Of a stretch of 64,000 nucleotides of DNA, positions 19,102-26,678 are shown in pieces. Numbering within the stretch: the first letter of the stretch is position 1; every line of letters starts with the position of its first letter. The position numbers and the translations under genes are program-made. The notes beneath the pieces are model-generated. The model searched no databases. It was given only the letters and a program-made list of their open reading frames with translations, and was not told the origin of the DNA. The DNA is from Acetatifactor sp. (GTDB lineage: Bacteria > Bacillota > Clostridia > Lachnospirales > Lachnospiraceae), in the NCBI GenBank assembly GCA_024695935.1, contig JAILHH010000014.1, positions 1 to 64,000 of the forward strand, read 5' to 3'.

Positions 19102-20049
19102 TTATTCAGCCTTTGAAAAATCAAGGACGTATTCGATTTCGTGAGGAGTACTCATGGCTACTGTGTCAGCGATCACTGTTACAGGCGCCGTGATATCCTT
19201 AAAAGGAATTTCAAATACTGAGTTTCCCTCCGTGTTAACGGGATAATAAGTAACATCATCCACGATCATGTAATCGTAGTGAGGGCTGCTCCACTTAATG
19301 GTTACAACAGTTCCCTCATCCGTATCCTTTGCAACGGCAGGGGACTCCACGGTGGACTTACCGCTTCCGCCGGTCAGGGTCACATTGAGAAGATACTCTC
19401 CATCATTTAAAGCCTCGGCTGAATCTTCTGTGTTTTCACTGTCATCAGCGTTCTCTGCATTTTCAACCATGGGCACAGGGTCTGAAACCACAACCTTGTG
19501 ATCATACCAGACTTCTTTTTTACCGATGAGAGCCAGGTCAAATTCCTCTCCTATTACCGGAACAGGAACATCATATGCATAAACTTCCTCTGTGAGGCCG
19601 TCCGGGTAAGTTACTTCCTCTGTGGTGGGAACAAGAAGCTCAGCGCCCTCTTTTTCTGCATCCTCCGCAAGACCGGGATAGAGGTTAAGCACATTTTTTG
19701 AAGGCAGCACAATGTGGATCATGCCTTTTCCGTCTGTTACCTGCAATACGCCTTTTCCGTCTGAAACCTCATTAACATGAAACATGGTGCTGTCCGTGCT
19801 AAACTCTGCAATGTAAAAACCGTCTGCAAGGTCAAGCTTATCAGCTGCATCTGCAGCTGCGTCTGCAGTTTTATCTGTTGATTCCTCTGTTGCTGTATCA
19901 TCGGTTTCTGTGGTCTCTTCCGCAGTGTTTTCTGCTTCTTCTACAGCGACTGTGTTATTCGCACTTACCGCATCATTTTTTCCGCATGCGGAAAAAGCGA
20001 TACAGCATGCAACCATTAATCCTAATACTTTGATATTAATAAATTTCAT
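19102..20049 (-). CDS. two-domain surface lipoprotein of unknown function in the cobalamin operon
   Basis: I do not recognise this 315-residue protein by name. It has a lipoprotein signal (lipobox FSAC, Cys22), then an acidic, Ala/Thr/Glu-rich linker (about 27-72). Two predicted all-beta domains follow: one about 72-192 starting DGFYIAEF, the other about 213-313 starting DGEYLLNVTL, each roughly 100-120 residues and joined by a second acidic linker. The 'DG-Y' start and the strand pattern recall NEAT-like or other surface ligand-binding domains, but no heme-binding YxxxY motif is clear, so this is only a guess. It lies 6 bases after the surface CbiK gene and before btuF, which suggests a role in capturing or handing over a tetrapyrrole or cobalt ligand outside the cell. 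Confidence 0.8.
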   Translation of the reverse strand: MKFINIKVLGLMVACCIAFSACGKNDAVSANNTVAVEEAENTAEETTETDDTATEESTDKTADAAADAADKLDLADGFYIAEFSTDSTMFHVNEVSDGKGVLQVTDGKGMIHIVLPSKNVLNLYPGLAEDAEKEGAELLVPTTEEVTYPDGLTEEVYAYDVPVPVIGEEFDLALIGKKEVWYDHKVVVSDPVPMVENAENADDSENTEDSAEALNDGEYLLNVTLTGGSGKSTVESPAVAKDTDEGTVVTIKWSSPHYDYMIVDDVTYYPVNTEGNSVFEIPFKDITAPVTVIADTVAMSTPHEIEYVLDFSKAE

Positions 20050-20055
20050 AGAAAA

Positions 20056-21306
20056 TTACTCCAAAACATTTGCTAAATGTGATACATAAAGATCCTGAAC
20101 GGCCTTGATTCTGCCAAGTCCGGATATCTGAGTATCAACTGAATCAAAATTACCGCTTGCATTAAACATGCTCTTCCATGAGTCCTCTTCGTCTCCTGCC
20201 ATGTCATTGTTGGCATGGTCTCCGGCAACTACCATGAGAGGTCTTAAGATAACCTTTTTGTAGCCTGCTTCGCTTACTGCTTCGATAATGTTTTCACATG
20301 CTGTATCCTCAGGCTCGCCCTCAACTGTTCCGATCCATACATTGTCATATGAAAGGCTTTCCATCTGTGACTGCATCTGGGTGTATGTAACCTTTGCGGC
20401 ATGGCTTGTACCGTGACCCATAAATACGAAAGCTACACCGGCTTCCTTTGCAGCATCAAGAGAATCAAAACCTGCAGCGCTTACTGCCTCCTCTGTGACA
20501 GCCTTTGCAACAGCTTCCTTGTCTGCATTAACTTCAGACCCGTCAGCTCCCACCTCGCCAAGAAGGGGCTCTGAGATCTTTATGCTCTCGAATTTATCCG
20601 CATATGCTTCAACAGTTTCTTTCATCTCATCATACTCAGCTCCGTGCATCAAATGGGTGGGCTGGATGATGAGATTCTTTACTCCGTTGTTTACGGCTCT
20701 GTCAAGAGCCTGAGTCATGTTGTCGATCTTTTCGCCATCTCTTGCCTGAACATGATTGATGATAATCTGGGCAGTAAAAGCTCTTCTTACCGAATAGTCG
20801 GGATAAGCCTCAGCGATGGCCTTCTCGATGCCTCCGATATCCTTTGCTCTGCTGTCATTAAATGATGTACCAAAGCTTACTACCAGGATCTCATTTTCGC
20901 CGATCTCGTCAGCATTTAAAGGATCATCATCAGCCGCATTTCCCGTATCTCTTCCGAAATAGTCGGAATCTGCAAACTCACCTTCAACAAGTTCCTTCTC
21001 TTCATCTGTCAAATTGTCCCATGCTGCCTTTGCTGCCTCACAAGCGGCATCGGTATCATCGTTTCTCTCCTGAACATAGATGGCATCGATAAGTGCTGCC
21101 ACCTCATCTGCAGCTGCCTTAGCGGCATCTGCTTCATCAGTCTCATCTGACTCCTCTTCCTGTTCTGCAACAGTCTCCTCTACAGTTTCAGTCTGCTCTG
21201 TTGACTCTGTAACTGTATTTTCGGCATTTTCAGCCTTTCCGCAACCTGCAAGTAAACTTCCTACGCACACAGCTGCCAATAATTTTACGACAAATTTCTT
21301 TTTCAT
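20056..21306 (-). CDS. cbiK: surface lipoprotein with CbiK-type sirohydrochlorin chelatase domain
   Basis: The 416-residue protein begins with a lipoprotein signal (SLLAGC, Cys22) and an acidic linker. A small helical module at about 63-115 (VAALIDAI...AAWDNLTDEEKELV) resembles spacer modules of Gram-positive surface proteins. Residues about 138-416 are a CbiK-type class II chelatase: LVVSFGTSFNDSR, then His218 in PTHLMHGAEYDEM and His298 in FMGHGTSH, at the positions of the two metal-binding histidines of the family, and VAGDHANNDMAG. Cytosolic CbiK inserts cobalt into sirohydrochlorin; here the signal predicts an extracellular, membrane-tethered enzyme. It is the first gene after the riboswitch, with AAGGAGAGG before the ATG. 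Surface CbiK relatives are known elsewhere, such as P. gingivalis IhtB and Desulfovibrio CbiKP. Confidence 0.9.
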   Translation of the reverse strand: MKKKFVVKLLAAVCVGSLLAGCGKAENAENTVTESTEQTETVEETVAEQEEESDETDEADAAKAAADEVAALIDAIYVQERNDDTDAACEAAKAAWDNLTDEEKELVEGEFADSDYFGRDTGNAADDDPLNADEIGENEILVVSFGTSFNDSRAKDIGGIEKAIAEAYPDYSVRRAFTAQIIINHVQARDGEKIDNMTQALDRAVNNGVKNLIIQPTHLMHGAEYDEMKETVEAYADKFESIKISEPLLGEVGADGSEVNADKEAVAKAVTEEAVSAAGFDSLDAAKEAGVAFVFMGHGTSHAAKVTYTQMQSQMESLSYDNVWIGTVEGEPEDTACENIIEAVSEAGYKKVILRPLMVVAGDHANNDMAGDEEDSWKSMFNASGNFDSVDTQISGLGRIKAVQDLYVSHLANVLE

Positions 21307-21335
21307 TTTGCCTCTCCTTATATATGTATATTTAC

Positions 21336-21372
21336 AGGCATATTTTTACTTTTTTTGCAAAAAAATATGCCT
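21336..21372 (-). other. long hairpin in the cbiK leader
   Basis: AGGCATATTTTT and AAAAATATGCCT form a perfect 12-bp stem with a 13-base A-rich loop on the minus-strand transcript, just upstream of the cbiK ribosome binding site. It has no T-run after it. It may protect the 5' end of the mRNA or belong to the riboswitch expression platform. Confidence 0.5.
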
Positions 21373-21393
21373 ATATCACAAGATAACAGGCAC

Positions 21394-21423
21394 ACAAAAA
21401 TAAAAGGTTCATAAAACCCTTTC
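21394..21423 (-). terminator. putative riboswitch-controlled terminator
   Basis: On the minus strand AAAGGGTT pairs with AACCTTT (one bulged G) and is followed by TATTTTTG. It lies about 45 bases after the riboswitch aptamer and 90 bases before cbiK, where the expression platform of a cobalamin riboswitch would be. The stem is short, so its strength is uncertain. Confidence 0.5.
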
Positions 21424-21433
21424 CGCAAACGGC

Positions 21434-21662
21434 ACGACCAATTCCTCGTGATCATATGTACCAAGCAAAAAGGCAGGTTTCCTGGCTTAAGTATCAATGC
21501 CCGCTGCAGCCTTCCCGGTTTTACCAGTGACATTTTTGCAACCGACTCCTCTATCACAGTGACGAGATCGTACAGGATTTTCACCTGTTTCCCTTTTACC
21601 CTTTGGCCTTATGTCCGGCAGTATAAAACTGCTTTTCATAATCAAAGGCACCTTCCGCTTAT
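21434..21662 (-). promoter_or_regulatory. cobalamin riboswitch
   Basis: Read on the minus strand, the element has the hallmark pieces in order: GGAAGGTGCC near 21655, GGGAAACAGGTGAAAATCC in the core, a GTCACTG block, CCGGGAAGG, and the B12 box AAGCCAGGAAACCTGCC at 21472-21488. A hairpin after the box (CACGA / TCGTG) carries ACGAGG, which can pair with TCTCGT in the L5 region, as in the L5-L13 kissing contact of the class. It controls the chelatase gene and probably the whole operon to 1394. The 385-base gap between rsgA and cbiK is filled by this leader. Confidence 0.93.
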
Positions 21663-21691
21663 ATATTAAGTTGTAAAATCTTTAAAGCTAT

Positions 21692-22594
21692 CTATCTGTA
21701 CTTTCTGGTGTTTTTTAATTCCTCATACAAAAGTCTGTAATTGGAATACCTGAGAGCGCTTATCCTTCCTTCGGATAAAGCATCCTTCACACCGCAGTCA
21801 GGTTCATTTATATGGACACAACCACCGAATCTGCAATATTTTTCATATTCAGCAAACTCCGGATAATAATCCTTCAGGGTTTCTGTTGTCACATCAAAGA
21901 GACCCAGGGAAGAAAACCCGGGAGTATCCAGAATAAAAGTATCCCTGTCAATGGGAATAAACTCAGAATGTCTGGTGGTATGCTTTCCTCTTTCTATCTT
22001 TTCGGAGATCTCACCGGTCTCCATTTTTACTCCGTCCTGCAGAGCATTTATCAAAGTGGATTTTCCAACCCCGCTGGGGCCGGCCACAGTGGTGGTCTTT
22101 CCTTTTAAAAGCTCCTTTATCCTGTCCACATTAGTGTCTTTAACCGTGCTGACTGAGATCACATCATATCCCGCATCACTGTATATCTTTTCATACTTTA
22201 TGTTCAGATCTTCACTGTCCATGTCAAGTTTGGAAAAGACTACGATACAGGGAAGGTCCTGTTCTCTCATGAGTATCAGGAATCTGTCCAGGAGATTAAA
22301 ATTAGGTTCCGGCTTTACTATGGAAAATATGATCATTGCCTGATCCACATTCGCAACCGCCGGGCGGATAAGCTCGCTTTTTCTTGGCAATATTTCCACA
22401 ATATTTCCGGTCAGAGTATCTCTGTGGATCTCTTCGACACAGACATCGTCTCCGACCAAAGGTTTCTTTTTGTCTTTTCTGAAGATTCCCTTTGCCTTGC
22501 ACTCATAGGTAAGGCCCAAAACCGATGGTTCCTCGGCTTCTGAGATATAGACATAATAGAATCCCGCAATACCCTTAATGATCTTTCCCCGCAT
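21692..22594 (-). CDS. rsgA: small ribosomal subunit biogenesis GTPase
   Basis: RsgA is a circularly permuted GTPase that helps late 30S maturation. The 300-residue chain has an N-terminal OB-fold, permuted G motifs with G1 at GPSGVGKSTLINAL and a DTPGF G3 motif after it, and a C-terminal zinc knuckle (CRFGGCVHINEPDCGV). It follows prkC by 7 bases, the usual Firmicutes order. It is the last gene of the housekeeping operon, and the cobalamin riboswitch starts about 30 bases later with no clear terminator between. Confidence 0.95.
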   Translation of the reverse strand: MRGKIIKGIAGFYYVYISEAEEPSVLGLTYECKAKGIFRKDKKKPLVGDDVCVEEIHRDTLTGNIVEILPRKSELIRPAVANVDQAMIIFSIVKPEPNFNLLDRFLILMREQDLPCIVVFSKLDMDSEDLNIKYEKIYSDAGYDVISVSTVKDTNVDRIKELLKGKTTTVAGPSGVGKSTLINALQDGVKMETGEISEKIERGKHTTRHSEFIPIDRDTFILDTPGFSSLGLFDVTTETLKDYYPEFAEYEKYCRFGGCVHINEPDCGVKDALSEGRISALRYSNYRLLYEELKNTRKYR

Positions 22595-22601
22595 TTATAT
22601 C

Positions 22602-24740
22602 CTATTCTTCCGTGAACTGAATATTACGTTTGATAGTTACTGTTTCTTTAGTAGCCTCCGGCACGATGGTCTGGGTAGGATCATCGGGGTCGGTATAAGG
22701 CTCACCGGCTTTTTCATATTCATAAACCATGGTGAGGGTTCCGCTTGAAGCGGACAATCCGCTGTAATTACAGCTTTGAGGGAATGTGCTGCTCTTTGTC
22801 TCAAACAATACATTTCCTGCGGTATCAACCAGTTTCAGTGACACATTTGTGCCTGCCGTATAGGTTGATGCTATTGAACCGTCATCAGTTGTATTGGGAG
22901 CCTGGATGCTCAGATTGCATTTATACTTCTTTGGCTCTTCCACCGCTACAGGCTCGGGGCCTTTGCTGATATTGATATCTATTGCCGTGCCCTTTTTGAC
23001 ATTTGTTCCGCTCTCGATACTCTGATAGCAGACCTTGTCCTCGGGCTGGTCATTTGAATAAATCTCAGTGACTGTTCCGATCTTTAATCCGGCTTCGTTT
23101 AATTCCTCGTAGGCAGAAATCTGGTCAAGACCTACAATGGCAGGAACTCTCACATCTTCCACACCGATACTTACATAGAGAACAACGGTGCTGCCCTTTG
23201 GCGCTCTGCTGTTTGCGGCAGGTGATTGGCTGATGACATTGTTCACATCGATATCATCGGAATTTTCTTCTTTTACTTCCACTTCGAAACCTGCTGTCTG
23301 CAGATTAAGTTTGGCAGTATTACTGTCAAAACCGACCACATCCGGGACATCTATGGCTGAGACTCCCGCACTTACGGTGAGCTTAACGGTGGTTCCCACC
23401 GCAACCTTCTCGCCCTGGGGTACATCACAGGAGATCACGATACCTGCATCCACATCACTGCTTTCCTCGTAGATGAGATCAACCTTGAGACCCTTGGATT
23501 CGATCTGCTCTCTTGCAAGCTCCACCTTCAGGTTCTTATAGGCAGGCATTGTGACATATTCAGTCTCTTCTTCCACTTCCTCTGTCACTGTCTCATCCTC
23601 TTTTTCCGCGGAATGTCTGCCAAAGCCGTCAGTAAACTTATATACAAATACAAAGATAATGACAAGTATTGCTATACCGAATGCTATTGTGAGGAATGTG
23701 GCTATCTTGTCAAATCTTGTCTCCTCCTCGTCTTCCTCATCACCGTATTCATCATCATATTCCAGATTGATGCTTCCTGTGCGGACCGAACTGTCATAAT
23801 CCACATAGTCCTTGTCACCCATATACTCGGAATGGCGTTTTAATTTATCCATATCCGCATCGGGGATAACTCTTGTGCCGCCTTCAAGGTCCGGATCCAC
23901 CGCTACCACGAAATCTCCCTCGGGATTAATGAGGGACTGTTTTAAGTCTGCGATGAGATCTGCCATATTCTGATAACGGCGATCGGGAGATTTCTGACAG
24001 CATTTGATCACTATCTGTTCCACTGAATGGGGAATGTCATCCACATATTCTCTGGGAGAAGGAAGTTCCTCCTGAATATGCTTTATGGCTATGGCCACCG
24101 TGGTATCTCCGTTAAAGGGAACACGTCCCGTCAACATCTCAAACATGGTGATTCCCAGTGAATAGATATCACTCTTTTCGTCCGAAAATCCGCCTCTTGC
24201 CTGTTCGGGAGAAGTATAATGAACAGAGCCCATCACATTTGAAGTGATGGTATTGCTGGTTGCGGCCTTTGCGATTCCAAAGTCAGTAACCTTAACCTTT
24301 CCCTCCTTGGAAATAATAATGTTCTGGGGTTTGATATCCCTATGGATTATATGATTATTGTGAGCGGATTCGATACCCATTGAAACCTGAATGGCTATGG
24401 AAACCGCCTCTTTATATGAAAGTCTGGCTTTTTTCTCAATATATTTTTTGAGTGTGATGCCCTCCACGAGTTCCATTACGATGTAATAAACACCGTCGTC
24501 CTCTCCGACATCATACACATTCACGATATTGGGATGGGCAAGACCTGCTGCTGCCTGCGCCTCGATCCTGAATTTGGAAACAAAATTGGCATTCTCGGAA
24601 AATTCCTGTTTTAAAACTTTGACAGCCACATTTCGGTTCAGCTTATGATCCTTTGCCTTATATACATCTGACATTCCACCGGTACCGATCTTTTCCAGGA
24701 TCTCGTACCTGTCTCCTATCATCATACCTATCTTTACCAT
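22602..24740 (-). CDS. prkC: PASTA-domain serine/threonine protein kinase
   Basis: PrkC senses peptidoglycan fragments and phosphorylates proteins of cell-wall and growth control. The 712-residue protein has an N-terminal Hanks-type kinase domain (1 to about 275, with HRDIKPQN and DFGIAK motifs), a cytoplasmic linker, one transmembrane helix at about 349-371, three extracellular PASTA domains (about 395-610) and a C-terminal beta-rich domain. Its cognate phosphatase gene prpC lies 21 bases upstream in the same operon. Confidence 0.95.
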   Translation of the reverse strand: MVKIGMMIGDRYEILEKIGTGGMSDVYKAKDHKLNRNVAVKVLKQEFSENANFVSKFRIEAQAAAGLAHPNIVNVYDVGEDDGVYYIVMELVEGITLKKYIEKKARLSYKEAVSIAIQVSMGIESAHNNHIIHRDIKPQNIIISKEGKVKVTDFGIAKAATSNTITSNVMGSVHYTSPEQARGGFSDEKSDIYSLGITMFEMLTGRVPFNGDTTVAIAIKHIQEELPSPREYVDDIPHSVEQIVIKCCQKSPDRRYQNMADLIADLKQSLINPEGDFVVAVDPDLEGGTRVIPDADMDKLKRHSEYMGDKDYVDYDSSVRTGSINLEYDDEYGDEEDEEETRFDKIATFLTIAFGIAILVIIFVFVYKFTDGFGRHSAEKEDETVTEEVEEETEYVTMPAYKNLKVELAREQIESKGLKVDLIYEESSDVDAGIVISCDVPQGEKVAVGTTVKLTVSAGVSAIDVPDVVGFDSNTAKLNLQTAGFEVEVKEENSDDIDVNNVISQSPAANSRAPKGSTVVLYVSIGVEDVRVPAIVGLDQISAYEELNEAGLKIGTVTEIYSNDQPEDKVCYQSIESGTNVKKGTAIDINISKGPEPVAVEEPKKYKCNLSIQAPNTTDDGSIASTYTAGTNVSLKLVDTAGNVLFETKSSTFPQSCNYSGLSASSGTLTMVYEYEKAGEPYTDPDDPTQTIVPEATKETVTIKRNIQFTEE

Positions 24741-24761
24741 ATCTGTTCTCCAATCTTCCGC

Positions 24762-25490
24762 CTAAACAACAACTTCCAGGAGTACTACGGAAATGTTGTC
24801 GCTACCGCCTGCTTTGTTAGCCTCTTCCACAAGGGTAGTCGCTATCTCCACGATGTCCCTGCTCTTTTTAACAATCATACGGATCTCCTCATCCTCCAGC
24901 ATATTGGTAAGTCCGTCCGTACACATGAGCACGATATCGCCTTCATTCAATTCAACTTTAAAGAAATCCGGTTCCACATCATCGGCAGCTCCCACTGCCC
25001 TGGTGATGATATTTTTGTCCGGATGATTTCTGGCTGCATCTCTGCCGATGCCTCCCATCCTGACCATCTCGGCCACAAGGGAATGATCTTTTGTTATCTG
25101 TCTGATGCTGTCCCCAATGATGTAGAGCCTCGAATCGCCCACGTTTGCGATTTGAAGATATCTGCCAAGACACGACGCCGCAACGACTGTAGTACCCATG
25201 CCCTCAAGCTCCGGGGTCTTTGCAGCTATTTCACGGATCTCTCTGTTGGCTTCTTTTATGGCATCACCCATAAGGTTTACCGGATTTTTTTCAAAACTCT
25301 GACCGATCTCACGGACCATTGTCTCAACAGTCATCTTGGAGGCGAAATCTCCTCCTCTGTGACCGCCCATGCCGTCTGCCACAATGAAAAGATTGGGCAG
25401 GTTTCCAAGGGGCTGTTCCTGAGTGTAAACATAATCCTGATTTACTTTTCTCTTTTTCCCAATATCGGTCAGGGAAAATGTCTTCAGCAC
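24762..25490 (-). CDS. prpC: PP2C-type serine/threonine phosphatase
   Basis: PrpC removes phosphate from targets of PrkC and needs manganese or magnesium. Typical motifs are visible: a DIGKKRKVNQD start, ADGMGGHRGG, GMGTTVVAA and GGSDNISVVL. The start is placed at a GTG at 25490, which has GGAGG 7 bases upstream and gives the usual N-terminus; an ATG at 25547 would add 19 residues unlike the family. The protein is about 242 residues. It sits between rlmN and prkC. Confidence 0.94.
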   Translation of the reverse strand: MLKTFSLTDIGKKRKVNQDYVYTQEQPLGNLPNLFIVADGMGGHRGGDFASKMTVETMVREIGQSFEKNPVNLMGDAIKEANREIREIAAKTPELEGMGTTVVAASCLGRYLQIANVGDSRLYIIGDSIRQITKDHSLVAEMVRMGGIGRDAARNHPDKNIITRAVGAADDVEPDFFKVELNEGDIVLMCTDGLTNMLEDEEIRMIVKKSRDIVEIATTLVEEANKAGGSDNISVVLLEVVV

Positions 25491-25625
25491 TTTTTTGTCC
25501 TCCAAAGTACATTTGTGGAAAACCACAATCATTTCGAATTTTATCACATATTAAATCCCGGGGCAAGTCAATTAGCAAGACCTGTACTCGCAGTAAAAGT
25601 CCTCCCTTAACCCCGGGAACATATT

Positions 25626-26666
25626 TTATTCTTCGCTGTGTATGTGCTTTCTTCGAAGCTGTCCGCAGGCTCCGTCAATATCTCTTCCCATCTCGCGCCT
25701 TACCGTCGCATTTACACCGGCTTTTTCAAGCCTTGCCTTAAAGGCCTCGATCCGCTCCTTGTCGGATTGTACATAATCCCTTTCCTTGATGGGATTTACG
25801 GGGATAAGGTTAATATGACAGTTTCTCTTTTTTGCAAGACCTATGAGTTCTCTTGCATCCTCCTCGGTATCATTTACTCCTCCCACCAGACTGTATTCAA
25901 AAGTAAGTCTGCGACCTGTCTTTTCAAAATAATAATCCACCGCATCCATCAGTTCATCAAGATGGTATTTGTTTGCAATGGGCATAAGTTTCTGTCTCTT
26001 TTCATCCGTTGTGGCATGAAGCGAAAGAGCCAGAGTTATCTGGAGCCTGTGATCCGCCAGTTCCCTTATTCTTGGCACAATGCCGCAGGTGGAGACAGTG
26101 ACATTTCTCTGGCTGATATTTAAACCGTTCTCATCGGTCAACAGTTCAATGAATTTTAATATATTATCAAAATTATCCATGGGTTCTCCGGTACCCATGA
26201 CGACCACATTGGATACCCTCTCACCGGTAAGTCTTGTGATGAGATATATCTGATCTAACATCTCCGAAGGTGTCAGATTTCTCTCAAGTCCGTCCAGGGT
26301 GGAAGCACAGAACCTGCATCCCATCCTGCAGCCCACCTGTGAGGAAATGCATACACTGTTACCGTGTTTGTACTGCATCCAGACGCTCTCCACCACATTT
26401 TTGTCCTTTAAGCCAAACAAAAATTTCTTTGTTCCGTCAATGGATGATGTCTGCACATCCTCCACCGAAAGAGATGTATATTCATATTCTTCTTTTAATT
26501 TTTCTCTGAAAGCTGCAGGCAGATTCGTCATTTCATCAAAGCTTCTTGCAAGCTTTACATGCATCCAGTCATACATCTGGGTGGCTCTGAATCTCTTTTC
26601 ACCAATCGCCGTAAGTTCCTCTGTCAGTTCTCTCAGATCAAGGGATTTGATATCCTTTTTTTCCAT
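25626..26666 (-). CDS. rlmN: 23S rRNA / tRNA adenine-C2 methyltransferase
   Basis: RlmN is a radical SAM enzyme that methylates C2 of A2503 in 23S rRNA and A37 in some tRNAs. The 346-residue chain has the CX3CX2C cluster motif (Cys113, Cys117, Cys120), the GTGEPMDN segment, and a C-terminal cysteine in DGACGQL that would carry the methyl group. It follows rsmB in the Firmicutes prkC-region operon. Confidence 0.95.
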   Translation of the reverse strand: MEKKDIKSLDLRELTEELTAIGEKRFRATQMYDWMHVKLARSFDEMTNLPAAFREKLKEEYEYTSLSVEDVQTSSIDGTKKFLFGLKDKNVVESVWMQYKHGNSVCISSQVGCRMGCRFCASTLDGLERNLTPSEMLDQIYLITRLTGERVSNVVVMGTGEPMDNFDNILKFIELLTDENGLNISQRNVTVSTCGIVPRIRELADHRLQITLALSLHATTDEKRQKLMPIANKYHLDELMDAVDYYFEKTGRRLTFEYSLVGGVNDTEEDARELIGLAKKRNCHINLIPVNPIKERDYVQSDKERIEAFKARLEKAGVNATVRREMGRDIDGACGQLRRKHIHSEE

Positions 26667-26678
26667 ATGATTTCCTCA

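Noticed and set aside
25023-25610. 195-codon plus-strand frame opposite prpC
   Set aside because: The opposite strand encodes a clear PP2C phosphatase within a conserved operon; the frame has no ribosome binding site or recognisable motif.
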